This document shows positions 47,915 through 58,803 of a stretch of 64,000 bases of DNA, one piece after another. The stretch is from Apiotrichum sp. Y4204 (taxonomy: Eukaryota; Basidiomycota; Tremellomycetes; Trichosporonales; Trichosporonaceae). The first letter of the stretch is position 1. Every line of letters starts with the position of its first letter. A program made the translations under genes and the position numbers. Location: the NCBI GenBank assembly GCA_025531455.1, contig JAMYHL010000029.1, positions 718,313 to 782,312 of the forward strand, given 5' to 3'. The notes beneath the pieces are model-generated. The model ran no database searches. It was not told where the DNA came from and saw nothing but the letters and a program-made list of their open reading frames with translations.

Positions 47915-48992
47915 CTAGCTCGCGCCGCTGGCCGAGACGGATCTAATGTTGTAGCCCCACACGATGCCCTTGCTTTCCGGGCTGGGGGAGGTGCTCCGCA
48001 CGGGTGCGCTGACATGGCGGTGGCGGCCGGATTTGCGGAGACCATCGGCGCGCAGCTTCCATGCGAGGGCCATCTCGCCACCGAGGCAGCCGGGCAGGTT
48101 GCAGTTGCACGGGACGACGGCGTCATACGCGCGGTCGAGCTCTCCGCCGGGGCAGAAGGGGTCGGCGCAAGCACAGCGCCTGTCGGCAAGACCGTGCGGG
48201 AGCGTGGAGCGGATGAGGAGTGTGGGGGGTTTGGATGGCCGGCGCTTTGTGCGTTTTAAGCTCTGACCGTCGTCTTCTGCGGCCGACTCATACTCTGAAT
48301 CCGAGTCGCCATCTTCGGATGGCTGATAGACTGAACCTTCAGAGGCAAGACTAGGTTTGGAGGAACCGGTCGAGGCGGTCAGGGATGGGAGACTTGGCTG
48401 GTGTTCGAGAACTGGGGCTGGGAAGGACGCTGGCGAGGGGAACACGCCACTCGAGCACTGGGCCGGGGATATTTGCGAAGGTGAGCGCGGTGGGGGACGG
48501 AGTGGGGTGGTGAACTGTGGTGTCTCGGATGAATTCAAGTCGACAAGCTTGTCGTCGGATGGGAAGACAAATGAGAGGCAGTTTCCGCTGCATTTGCACT
48601 TTTTCTTCTTCATGCGCAGCTCGTGCAGGTCGCCGATCATGGCCTCGAGTTCTGGGTCCTCGCCGTCCGTTTCGGGCAAGTACTCTGGGAGTGTCGAGGC
48701 CGTGCCGACCGACGAGTGCAGGCTCTTGGTGCTGTTCGATGCATCGGAGATGTTGGAGCCGTCAGAGCTGCCGCTGACGGTGCGGCGATGGGGAGATTCT
48801 GGGCGAGATGGGAGGGAAGGCTGGCCGTCGCACCCGGCTAGCGGTAGGGGACTGGCGACGCGCCGGAGAACACTGCTCCAAGGAGGCTGAGGTGAGTCAG
48901 CGTCCACAAGGCCTCATTGTTCCGAGTCGCGAGTCGATCGCGTCGATGTGTTCGCCGTGCATCGCGCAATCGTGTCACGAGTCACGTACCAT
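47915..48992 (-). CDS. Cys-rich protein with LPEY motif; ATG-only first exon (array gene 6)
   Basis: The long exon (47915-48886) has no ATG near its start and begins directly after a good acceptor (CTGACTCACCTCAG). The only fitting start is a CACCATG immediately followed by GTACGT (ATG 48990-48992), which makes exon 1 a single codon and the protein 324 residues. The N-terminal third is Ser-rich with STLPEYLPETDGED. A Lys/Cys knot follows (KKKKCKCSGNC), then a Ser/Pro stretch, an acidic patch, and a C-terminal set of Cys (CACADPFCPGG, CNCNLPGC) that looks metal-binding. It may be a nuclear or cytosolic regulator. No family recognised. A TATA-like TATAAAAG (minus, about 49497) would imply a 500-nt leader with an upstream reading frame. 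Confidence 0.6.
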
Positions 48993-51900
48993 GGTGGGGG
49001 ATGCGTCGTTGATGACTGAGATGTTGGACTTTTCTTAAAGCGCGTGTGTATCAATTGGGCAAGTGCGAAAAGAGGAAGAGGAAGTCTTGTTCAAGCTACA
49101 GTCCATGGTGGTTGACCCGTAAGGAGATGGCAGGTTGTAGGCTGTGCGCGGCAGTGACGATGAGAGGCGGTCTATTCACAGGTTAAGACGGTGGGTGAGG
49201 GACATGACCAGCACGGGCAGGCGGCGATGAAAGTAACAGAGGTGTTGGATAGAGTCGGCAAGGTGGCGAGAAACGAGGTGAAAGAGAGTTTGCTCGTTGT
49301 GGCCGTTGTGGACAAAAGTACGGCCCGCGCGACCTGGCGACCAGCGTGTAGAGGACAGCAGCAACACCTAATATGGTAGAGACCGTCACAGGCACACGTT
49401 CCAGAACGGGAAACAGGTACGCTGCGCAGAGGGAAAAGGAAGATCCCAGGGAGACGGCGGGGAACAACGATTTCCGAACAAGGGTCAGTGGTTACTTTTA
49501 TACGTTTTGTCGGTGGTGCCCTTGATCTGTTGAGAAGATGGAGAGGAAAAGAGGGCGATGCGGTGCGTAGCAACGAGCAGACTTTTTGTAGATGAGATGA
49601 GGAATGGCAAGTGGTTGCAGGGTACTTTCTCTTCGAATTCCAGTCCCCCGCAACGGGCACCACGACACCGGCGACACCCCCCAGTCCTCTTTTCTGTACA
49701 TAGTACAAGCTTGCTCTGACGAGGTACGGCAGCGAACGGCTGGCAATGGTTACTCCCGAAATGGCAAGATCCCGGGCACAGTTTGAGTTGGTCGAGGTTG
49801 GGACAGAACACTGAAATCCCAGCATCGCCTAGAAACCCTCGGGGCGCACGAGCACACAGATTACGGTGCATGCACAAGAGACCAGGCAAGTAATTATGCA
49901 GGGTCAAAAGGGGCCAGGACATTGGCCACTGCGGGAGAGCAGAGGAGGGAAGAAGGGGCAAGATGGCGTTCGGAAAGGGTCTTTCTCTCCCGTAACCCCA
50001 GCTTCTAACCATGCCGTTATCAGCGTTTCTGGCCTCCGACTCCACATTATCCGCTCACGGCCCGAGGCCCAGGAGCGCAGAGCATGATCCCTCGGCGTCC
50101 GGCGTTCCCACCTCGCAGATCACAGAGACCAGAGGTGGCCGGAAGAGAACGTCCGTGCATGCGACCGTGCATGCGACCACTGCACAGTGTGTGTCCCCTC
50201 GTCCTTGGCCTCAAGCCCTCATGTCGCGACAGCAAGAGTAACGGCCTAACGGTGTAACGATCGCGCAATGTTCCTGCGCCCAGTGTCACTGGAGACATTG
50301 AACGGTGCTTCTAGTGCCCGACTAATCTGCACTAACGCTCTAGCACTTCCGCGGTATCTGGGTGTGCGACGCCATCCCAAAAACCTGATGCCAGCATGCC
50401 GCATGCAAGCAGCCGTTGCGCTGTAGCAGGCCGAAACGCCCTCCCTCGCGGCCCCTTTCCAACCTCGGAAAGAAACGCTGGGTCACCAAAGCCCCTTGGG
50501 GTCCCTTGGATACTCTCCTCGGCCTCCCGCCTGAATCATCAAATATATCCTCGACGCAGCATGATCCTGTACGCTCCTTCACGCTCCTGCATCGTCGTAC
50601 ATCCATCCTCGTACTCGTGCGAGTGCATCCCCAAATTGCGGTTTGAGGCAAGTAGGCTGGCAGAGGATCTCACAGCTCACAGCGCGCACTGCATTCCCAC
50701 CCCGGATCGCCCCTCCCCTCCAGGAATCGGCAGAAGGCTGGTAATGAGGGACTGTGCAACTCTGCATGCCACATCGCCTCATCCATGCATCTCCCAATCC
50801 CCCGCCAAATCAACCCAGCACAAGGCACTGTTCCTCTGCCTCTCTGCCTCTGCTCCGTCCCTGGTGCCGTTGCCTTGTTCGTTTCTGGGTCGCCGGATCT
50901 GGCCCCCGGTCCCTGTGCTTGCTCATACATATCCCAAACGCATAAACGCAGGTTTCGCAGTGTGAATGGTCGCGGCACCCACCTCGGTGACCTCGGTTAC
51001 TGTATCCTGAAACAATTTCCTGGGCAGTGAATTGGCGGACTGGGAGGACGCAAGGGTGCCGAGACAAGGTCGCGGGAGTGAACCTTCCATGGCCCAGCAG
51101 TGGCCAGTGGCGGAAGTGCGTGTTTCCCGCATAAAATTCGGCGGGGGGTTCGGGGGGTTGCGGGGATGCCAGGTTCAGGAGCGCGAGATGGCTGTACTTT
51201 GTGATCCCATCGATCGCGAGACATCGAGGCAGGACGCAAGCAGTCGGGACATGAGGCCTTCTACACAGGCGCACTCCGGGATGATAAAACACTTTGCGCA
51301 GACGACCTGCATACCCCCCATACCCTCCAAGCTCCCAGTCCCTCGCGGCTGCAATCAGACAAGTGCGCCCAAGAAATGACGATTGTCGGAGCGCGGGAGG
51401 CCCAAACGCCAGGGACTGCTCCTTCGTGAGGGCTGGTCGCATTCCAGCCTTCTCGTTCTTCTTCTCGTAAACGTCCCCAATTAGGCTCCATACGCACAAT
51501 GTTCGATATTCTGCAACATGAACCCGGGCTGTACCGCGTTCGAGATGGGCGTAGGCTGGAGAGCTGGAGAGCTGGCGAACTGCCGCACTGCAGAACATTC
51601 AACATCTCCCAGAGGGCCCAGGGAGTCGGGTACGCATAGCAGTCGACGCCCCCAGGTCTAAAGCAAACTCACTTTAATCACGTGATCTTTGTTTTGATAA
51701 GCTATCTTCAAAAACTACCTGACTACAGGTGTAAATCAAATGCGCGAGTCGCGCGTGGTTTGTGGTTTGTATTTTATATTTCCGGAATTCCGGACGTACC
51801 GGCCTGCCGTGCCTGCCGATCTTGCCGACTTGGTGCACCGCTTGTCGCCATCGCCGCGCATCGAGGCACCACCAAACAACGGCAGACCAGTGCAGTGTCG

Positions 51901-52516
51901 ATGCACAATCAACATGATCAACATACAAGGCTCAGCAATCACAACGACTGCTATGCGCTGACGGAGGCGCGCCCACTACCTCGAGCCTCCAAGCAGCAGA
52001 GTCATGCACGATCATGCAGTCAACGGCCAATGTCACATGCCATGGCCATCAGCAATGTCGTGTGGTAAGCATCTTCCACACCGTCGCACACCAGTACACC
52101 GTTGTGTCATTTATGCGTGGTCGGGCGACGGGTGAGGCCATGGAGCACGCACATGCGACATATGATGCATGATGCACAGCCCATTCCCCGTCGATCTCGC
52201 GATTCTCGGAGTGCCGGCACTGTGATCACGCGGAGACGGCTGACTTGCTGACGACGCGCGCGACGCGCCCACAACGGCGGTGCCTGCATCGGTGCATCCA
52301 TGATCGTGGAGACATGCAGCACCGCATTTCGAGTGCTTACCCCTCGGACGCGGTGCGCGACAAGCTATGCCTGAATCCGCCTGAAGCTTCCGAGCTCCCG
52401 AGAGATTGCGAGAGATAAGCTTGGCCGACACAGCTATCCGTTTCGGTACCTTTTATTAATGCTCCGCCCTCCGTTTCATCTGTCCGTGCACGCACAGCGA
52501 ACACGCTGCACGCACT

Positions 52517-52558
52517 GCACATGCTGCACATACTGCACATACTGCACATACTGCACAG
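52517..52558 (+). repeat. Tandem CTGCACATA repeat just upstream of a TATA box
   Basis: Four near-identical copies of a 9-bp unit end about 16 bp before the TATA box of array gene 7. The position suggests a cluster of binding sites for one factor. Confidence 0.85.
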
Positions 52559-52573
52559 GTGTGAGGGGACAGG

Positions 52574-52580
52574 TATATAG
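52574..52580 (+). promoter_or_regulatory. TATA box of array gene 7
   Basis: TATATAG, 121 bp before the ATG at 52695. Confidence 0.65.
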
Positions 52581-52694
52581 CTTGACACTCTTGATGGCAT
52601 CTGCTCAATCCCCAACTCGACTCATCTGACACCAACTAGACCAACAGTCACCAACTAGACCAACTGTCACCATCTAACACTTTTATCCACCACC

Positions 52695-53361
52695 ATGGCG
52701 CAGATCCAACCCCCGTCCATATTCGCCCAGCTTCCCTACCCCACCATTAGGAGCTCCGCATCCACTGGGCGGTCGTGGCCTGGTCCATCGCCCTCGGATG
52801 ACGGGCCTCCCAAGGAGTGGATCATTGGCGTCGCGATCGGCTGCAGTGTCTTCGCTCTCGGTATCATTATCTCTGTCATTGCTTGTGTGAGTAGCCTGGC
52901 GGCTTTGGGAAGATGCCGGACAACGTGTCCCTTCTCCAATGCCTTGAAATAGCTATAATGTACTGACTCCCCAGGTTGTTACACGGAGACGCCGCCAGCA
53001 GAGGCGCGACCGCATGAACGCAACCATGGCCTCTGCCATGGCAGCTGGCGCGCGCCCAATGGGACAGCCGTCAATGTACGTGGCCCCCACCACGTACGCT
53101 CCCCGCACGACGGTGACGGCTCCAGGCGCAACGGCGACCGCTACCGCAGTGGCGGAGCCGCCCCCGGCGTACAATCCTGGCGCCGAGCCCCCGACCACGC
53201 ACTTGGGCGGGTACAGCAGCCACCTCAACGACGACCCGTACAGCAGCACCCGCGACCTCCTCAACCACTCGGCGGCATCTACTTCCACTTCTGTCGATGC
53301 GAGCGGCAATGAGTCTCAGAAGCTGTTCGTCACGAATAGCGGCGCCGACACAAAGTCATAA
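52695..53361 (+). CDS. Single-pass membrane protein with PPPAY motif (array gene 7)
   Basis: Exons 52695-52886 and 52975-53361 give 192 residues. Exon 1 codes for a ~44-residue Ser/Pro ectodomain ending in DDGPPKEW and a helix (IIGVAIGCSVFALGIIISVIAC). The phase-0 intron starts right there. Exon 2 begins with a basic stop-transfer patch (VVTRRRRQQRRDR) and carries AEPPPAYNPGAEPP, then Ser/Thr-rich sequence. There is no signal peptide, so the helix would act as the anchor with the N-terminus outside (inference from the positive-inside rule). The ectodomain/helix boundary GPPKEWIIGVAIG resembles GPPQTWVIVVAVM in the next gene. No known family; the PPxY suggests recruitment of a WW-domain ubiquitin ligase. 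Confidence 0.75.
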
Positions 53362-54287
53362 GCCCCCACCGGGACGTCTTGCCTGTCAACGCGTCAACTC
53401 GCGAGGCCCTGTACTTTACAGCATATCCCCTAGCGTTCCAGTGGTGTGGAGTACGGGATTTGGCCGGGATCCCTAGATTCTCTCAGCACCGCGCGCGATG
53501 GAGGTAGGGGCCGCCGAGTGAGAGCCCTCGGTACCTCACCCACCTGTCGCCAACTTTGTTTGCTTTTAGTTCGCCAGGCGACGACAGCTTATCGACATCA
53601 GGCCAGCCTAATTTTAGCCAGCGTCATAGGTATGCTGGAACATCATAGCATACACACTCCTATAGATCCACTGTAGCGCAAGTCATGTGAAAGCCGCCAT
53701 GTGGTGGCCCGTAACCATACAATGGGCAGGTGTGGAGTGAAAATAACCTCGCAAGAGCCAGAGTTAGTTGCCCTGGTCGGTCGCTCGGTGTGCACGTTTG
53801 TAGCCTAAATCGACCAGGTCCTCGTGTGACCGCGAACCTGTGTTACAGATTGATTTTATAAAGGTGTGCCCCGCTCCCCAGGTGTTCAGGCGTTTCTCCC
53901 CCGCCTGCCCTCGTCAGGTCCCGGATGCCCCACTCCCCCTTCCCCTCTAAGCTCTTGACTCTGTTTAGCATGCAATATAAGCTTTTGTTGCCGCTCGACA
54001 TATGGGCTGCGAGCACAGCAACAGCGTACCAGCTCTCCAGGCCTCGTGGGCACTGTGCCTGTCCAGCTTGTCTAACCTGTCTTGGCAGCCGCCACAACTG
54101 TACCTGTTTGATCTGCTACAGAGCGACTGGCTGGTGATTCACTCAGTGAGCAGCAGGCGGTCGACGCCAAGGGGCGAGGGACGTATATAGAACTGGCAAT
54201 GGACAGGTCAAAACTGGGTTGGGACCCACACTTTTGCGAACGTACACACTCACATACTTACGCGGCACCACCACTCGCCACTCCACC
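53362..54287. other. Intergenic
   Basis: 0.9 kb between array genes 7 and 8, with the TATA box of gene 8 at its right end. No gene seen. Confidence 0.5.
54184..54190 (+). promoter_or_regulatory. TATA box of array gene 8
   Basis: TATATAG, about 104 bp before the ATG at 54288. Confidence 0.65.
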
Positions 54288-54863
54288 ATGACCTCCATCG
54301 CACATTCGGCACCAACAAGGCTGTATCCGACCAGCACATTCAGGTCGCTCCCGTCCATCGACCCGAACTGGGGGCCGAGCCGCCCCGGCAACGACCGGGG
54401 TGGGCCCCCCCAGACGTGGGTCATCGTCGTCGCTGTCATGGGCGGGCTGTTTGGCATCGGCCTTATTGTCATTCTGTTGAGCTATGTAAGTTGAGAGTGA
54501 GAGTGAAAGGAATGGGGAGATGGGAGAGATGTCCGGGCTCCCTGGGCCGTGTCCCAGGCGACGTTTTGCAGTATCAATCTTGCTGACATGCAGTGCGGAA
54601 AGGACCAGCGGCGGAGGGAATACAGGAGCTACAACTACGAGCAGTACGGCTTCCCGACGACGGGAGCCGCGCCGCCGCCATACTCGCGCTTTGACGAGGA
54701 GGCTGGCGTCCTCCGCCCGCCGGTCTCGCACCCCCGCCACCACCAGATACACAGCGCCGCGCACAACATGCACATGCACAACCACCATCTCGCGACGCAC
54801 CATTCTGCGCACCACACCGCACACCATACCGCCATGTCACATTCGGGCGCCGGAGGGTGTTGA
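54288..54863 (+). CDS. Single-pass membrane protein with PPPY motif and His-rich tail (array gene 8)
   Basis: Exons 54288-54485 and 54594-54863 give 155 residues. Exon 1 holds a ~45-residue ectodomain ending in DRGGPPQTW and a helix (VIVVAVMGGLFGIGLIVILLSY). A phase-0 intron follows at once. Exon 2 begins CGKDQRRREYR, has GAAPPPYSRFDEEAG, and ends in a tail with about 15 His in 36 residues (HHQIHSAAHNMHMHNHH and onward). The architecture is the same as array gene 7 and the GPPxxW junction is shared, so a tandem duplication is likely. The His-rich tail suggests metal-ion binding. Transporter or metal-response adaptors would fit, but no function is established. Confidence 0.75.
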
Positions 54864-56495
54864 GCTGCGTGTAGGAGAGGCATTGACTGTATCCATATCT
54901 TGTACCATGTCACTTATCTCGGGCTCTCTGTTCTTGGCGCCGCATTTGAGGACGCGACGGAGACAATGGACAATGGATGTGGGAAATGGCCGATTCAGGG
55001 ATCGGCGGGGCATGCGCCATCCGGATTGATTGTGATCACCGCAATGATCCATCCACACTAGACGGAACTAGCTGATCGCAGCGGCTAATGAAAGCAGGTG
55101 CAATGGGATGGAAGAGCACAACGGGGCTGATAGGATGTAACGAGCTCGCCAAGTTGTCACAAGCAGCCCATCCCAGATGCACGGCGCATCAAACGGACTC
55201 AATCCCCCATCCCCAGCTCCGCAAATTCCTATTGGTGGAGGCTTCGTTTCCGACGCCGTCCGCCCAGTGAGAGGGGCTGCGGCCGAACTGCCAACACGGC
55301 CAACTCGGTGAGCGCCGGCATCTCCCCGGCCCCACCAACGGCCCCACCAACCTTCTTTCTCGTGAGGTCCATGTGCGTAACCCTGTCAGAACTCACCTAT
55401 GCCTGCGTGGTGTGTGGTGTGTGTTGCTAGTCGCGTTTTGCGTGATGCGCGATACCGCTGTCCGTCGATCCAACCCCCACGCGCACCGGGCCCGCGTCAA
55501 GACGCGAATGCTGGGTGTGAGGTCGCGTAGATGGATGGATCACGTCACTGGCGTACGCGCGTACGCGCCACATACCGCTGATCGTGCTGATCCGATCCTC
55601 TTCCAAGACCTTGACAGTGGCTTCGCGCTGATCTGTGTGGATTCTGGATCCTCATATTGCAGATTGTGTCATTCCGCAGCACCATTCCCCAGCCAGAATC
55701 CGCAGGCATCCAGCAGGGTTTCACTTCTGTTCAGCGGACTTTCGGACCCCGTCGACACAACACCACCGCGACCATTGAAGGATGGTCTCTCGGTTGGCAC
55801 TGCCGGCGACGTATTCAACGTCATGTTGTCCTAGTGGGCGACTGATAACCACTGGGCTTCGCGGCTCGACTGGAAGAACAGACGTTTCACATTGCCTCAA
55901 ACAAACCGTGCGCTGGAAACAGGAGGCACTGCTTCTGCTGCTTTGTCGTTGTCTTCCGACCATGCGTGCTGTCCCCGGTTGTACGGGTTCAGATATTGCT
56001 CTCCCGGAATGTCATCTGGACTTTAGCAAATGTCGCACTTATCGATAAATGAGAAGCTCCCTGTGCGCAGATGCTCCACCTGAAACTTGGATCCGAACAG
56101 GAATCAGTCATTACACCGCCGAACGGAAGCTGCCATTACAGACCGATTGCAATCGAGCCATTCGAATCGTGAGCCTCTGGCAGAAGACTGAAGGCGCCTC
56201 AATCATCCAGCTACAGTACATGTGCCGTAATGAATTGCAGCGGCCCGCCGTGTGGCTGCATCATCTGACCGGGAATCGAAGTAAGGTTGTTAAGGTTTGC
56301 GTTCGCAAGCGCTGTGTGGCTGCAGTGCGAGCATCGCCATTATTGTTGCGGTTGCGGGAGTTGCAGAGGTCATGTAGATGTAGCTGTAGCTGCAACTACA
56401 CATCTCTGTATTGACGCGTGTGCGTGAGTCGATGATACCTGGATATATAGCCAAGGTGCGAGTTGGACCGGAGACAGATAGAAGCGCCAACAGCC
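54864..56495. other. Intergenic
   Basis: 1.6 kb. It contains a 16-bp perfect palindrome GCGTACGCGCGTACGC near 55554-55569 and the TATA box of array gene 9 at 56444-56450. The plus-strand frames at 55373-56048 are unconvincing. Confidence 0.5.
56444..56450 (+). promoter_or_regulatory. TATA box of array gene 9
   Basis: TATATAG, 46-52 bp before the ATG at 56496, so the leader must be very short. Confidence 0.55.
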
Positions 56496-57078
56496 ATGTC
56501 AGTCCTCTTCACCTTTAAAGTCACCCACACCTATGTTATACCCACCACCGGCACCACAACACAGACGTACTCGTACTGGTCCTACCTTCCCACAGCTACA
56601 GCAACTTCCAGATACCAGGAAGACTCTAAGGCCTGGCAGAAATCAACCGAAAAGATCGCGGGCGGGATTGTCGGGGGCCTTGCATTCCTGGTCCTCCTCC
56701 TCGGTGTGGTATACTACGTGAGTCCGCAGCGTCAATGTCCGCTGACACTGAGGTTAATAGGAAGAGCCGGCCGCCCAACACCGCCTCGCTGCCCCTCCAT
56801 GCCAACCAGAACCGGAACCCGCGCCGGCCGAGGGACATTGACGTAGTCATGCGTGCCGCGGACCGTCTACCATTCCGGGCGTTATCGCTGTAAATCACGC
56901 TGAGGGGAGCAATCCTTACGATTATGGCGGGAATGCAGTCGCGTCGAGTAGTCGGGCTGGGCCGTCAAGTGTCGCTGGGCCGTCTAGTGCCGTCGCTGGG
57001 CCGTCGAACTACGCCGGCGCGTCGAATGTAGCTGCGCCATCGAATCGCGCCGACGAAGACATCCCTACGATTTACTGA
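56496..57078 (+). CDS. Single-pass membrane protein, tail with reading-frame break (array gene 9)
   Basis: Exon 1 (56496-56717) is clear: a Thr/Tyr-rich ectodomain (VTHTYVIPTTGTTTQTYSYWSY) and a helix (IAGGIVGGLAFLVLLLGVVYY), followed by a phase-0 GTGAGT. The tail is uncertain. With an AAG acceptor, exon 2 starts at 56765, reads SRPPNTASLPLHANQNRNPR and stops at 56893. A second coding-like stretch with SSVAGPSS repeats, ending DEDIPTIY at 57076-57078, lies in another frame. Joining them needs either a second intron (56842-56903, GTAGTC...GAG, both ends weak) or a frameshift. The alternative acceptor TAG at 56760 gives a tail that stops after 26 residues. The gene may be decaying, or assembly may have an indel. 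I give the outer span. Confidence 0.5.
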
Positions 57079-57181
57079 TTTCATCAAGGCCGTTATAGTG
57101 AAGGTCTGCTAATAGTACCGTCCGTAGACGCTTAGCCGACTAGATGTATGTACAGTATATTCAAAGAATAAACTAGAAGTG

Positions 57182-57526
57182 CTATGTCACGGCCTCAATG
57201 GTTCGTTCATAAAGCTCAGATCGCTCGGTTGACGAGCTGATAGTGAGGTGTTTTGCAGAGACGTTACGACGTTGCCTCATGACGACTGTGACACCGCCCC
57301 CCACGTAAGCTGGTAGTTTCTGCGGCTTCTTCTCGGCTCTTCTCAACAGTGTTTGTATCCGAGTAGCCAGTCTGCAAGGAAATGTGGTCCCGAGTCTGGA
57401 ACCTGTGGATGTGAGCCATAAAGGCACGATCTGGGAGGTTCTTGGCTGGAGCAGTGTCGCAATACTCGCCACAGTCGGCTCGCGAGGATACCCAGCAGGC
57501 AGCGCCGTATCAAATCCTGTGCACAT
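57182..57526 (-). CDS. Possible array protein with LPAY motif (array gene 10)
   Basis: A minus-strand frame of up to 114 residues converges on array gene 9. Its C-terminal half is basic (LLRRAEKKPQK) followed by LPAYVGGGVTVVMRQRR and a Ser/Glu tail, like the start of cytosolic tails in neighbouring genes with LPAY. The first half looks less like coding sequence, and the true start or a first exon with a helix may lie elsewhere; no TATA box is obvious. It is reported because of the motif and its position. Confidence 0.35.
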   Translation of the reverse strand: MCTGFDTALPAGYPREPTVASIATLLQPRTSQIVPLWLTSTGSRLGTTFPCRLATRIQTLLRRAEKKPQKLPAYVGGGVTVVMRQRRNVSAKHLTISSSTERSELYERTIEAVT

Positions 57527-58016
57527 GGATCGGGGCTATCTGGGATCTGGCAAAATGGTGCTCATGCCATGACTTCCGAACTATTTGGACGGCTGCCAAA
57601 GTGTACCCTTCATTCGGTTGCTGATTTAAAGTTTGAAGCTGTCCTGCTGTCTCCGTGTTTCATCAGCGCCCTGCCCAGCATGACCGCATCTCCGGATCTC
57701 TTGATCCTCAGGATCGAACGCTAAAAGTGTCCGAAGCCCGACGCGTTCGGAGTGGATGTGCGCACAGCATGGATCGCCTGACGTGATGCTGTGAAGTGAG
57801 AGTGATCTGCGAGCGGTAAAGTATGGTTAATGCCTGACGCGTTGGCGGGGGGTTGAGTGAAGTGGTGGATGGTATAAGATGAGACGGTTCTTCATCACTT
57901 CCAGAACACAATCCTTCCGATAGACATCTAGAACCACATCGACCTGGACACGCATACACACACACGCTTCACGCATAGACACTCAACACCAGACACTCCC
58001 AACACACATCATCAAC
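57527..58016. other. Intergenic, promoter of array gene 11
   Basis: About 490 bp with TATAAG at 57873-57878 and a CA-rich leader (ACACACAC-type, 57945-58015). No gene seen. Confidence 0.5.
57873..57878 (+). promoter_or_regulatory. TATA box of array gene 11
   Basis: TATAAG, about 140 bp before the ATG at 58017, with a CA-rich leader between. Confidence 0.5.
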
Positions 58017-58371
58017 ATGGCATCCCAAACCGTCATCATCATCATTCTCTCGGTGGTCATCTTCGTGATGGGCATCTGTAACATCACCTACTTTGTAAGT
58101 TGCCCGCCGACTATACATGCTTCGTAGGCTCACATCCCAGCTCTTCAAGCGCTTCCCCATGAGCACCGCCGCTGCCCCGCCCACGCTTCGGGCCCCCGTC
58201 CTCCCCGCCCCGGCAACGGCCCCATCTTCTGTCCCCGCCACAAGCTCCGCATCGGTGGCCCCAGTCACCCCCACGCCTGCAATTGCCCCTAAGCATGATG
58301 GCCTGCCGGCGTACGACGTCGAAGAGGCGAGCATTGGCCTGAACCCGCCGACTGGTGACCGCAAGGCATGA
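58017..58371 (+). CDS. Short single-pass membrane protein with LPAY motif (array gene 11)
   Basis: Exons 58017-58094 and 58141-58371 give 102 residues. Exon 1 is almost only a helix (VIIIILSVVIFVMGICNITYF), with the N-terminus just four residues long. The phase-0, 46-nt intron directly follows. Exon 2 begins LFKRFPM, then an Ala/Pro/Thr-rich linker and KHDGLPAYDVEEASIGLNPP near the C-terminus. This block aligns with RLPAYSGVDEATIGVTPPPP of the gene at 59773, so the two are paralogues. No ectodomain is left for ligand binding, so a membrane-anchored peptide presenting the LPxY motif is the simplest reading (inference). Confidence 0.75.
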
Positions 58372-58703
58372 TGCCACAACACCCGTGATCTGCGATACCT
58401 CGGGGAGAGACAGTGTGATACCCACGACTAGAGCACTAGATAGATACCCACAATCATATTTACCATTGACACGCGTCAAATCCTCGACTTAGTGGACGGT
58501 TCGTGGCTTGGGCGGAGTCACAGTAGATGCCGAGTATTGTTTTTAGCATATGCACGTATTGTAGACCGTGTCTCGGCCTCGTGCCTTTTCGTACGCGATC
58601 TAGGGCTGTGCCGTTACTCTGCTTCGGCAGTTGGAGCTCCACTGACAAGGCTTAAACCTCGCCGAGATTACCCCCGTGCAGTCTCTTGGCCGTTTGCGGG
58701 ATT

Positions 58704-58710
58704 TATAAAA
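58704..58710 (+). promoter_or_regulatory. TATA box of array gene 12
   Basis: TATAAAA, 94-100 bp before the ATG at 58804. Confidence 0.65.
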
Positions 58711-58759
58711 AGACAGGGGCAGTGTCTTGGATGATGTTGTATACCCCCCATCCCCCACG

Positions 58760-58790
58760 ACCGACGACCGACAACCGACGACCGACGACA
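58760..58790 (+). repeat. Tandem CGACCGA-type repeat in leader
   Basis: Four to five imperfect copies of a 6-7-bp GACCGAC unit between the TATA box and ATG of array gene 12. Confidence 0.75.
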
Positions 58791-58803
58791 GTCACCATAC
58801 ACG

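Larger units (their letters stand above)
48993..52694. other. Large intergenic region, no supported gene
   Basis: 3.7 kb. The left end is the likely leader of array gene 6, with a minus-strand TATAAAAG around 49494-49502 and a Kozak-like uORF starting near 49108. The right end is the promoter of array gene 7. Long frames in between (for example 49485-50045 minus and 50810-51598 minus) show no domain or consistent composition. Confidence 0.5.
58372..58803. other. Intergenic, promoter of array gene 12
   Basis: About 430 bp. It holds TATAAAA at 58704-58710 and a (GACCGAC)n-type repeat at 58760-58790 in the leader. Confidence 0.5.

Noticed and set aside
49172..49467. Hydrophobic minus-strand frame following a TATAAAAG element
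   Set aside because: It has no ATG; the apparent start is TTG. The TATA element more likely belongs to the array gene starting at 48992.
49485..50045. 186-codon minus-strand frame with several Cys
   Set aside because: There is no recognisable domain or regular Cys spacing, and the start is weak. It was kept out of the gene list.
55373..56048. Overlapping plus-strand frames
   Set aside because: No TATA box, helix, PY motif or splice structure like the neighbouring array genes.
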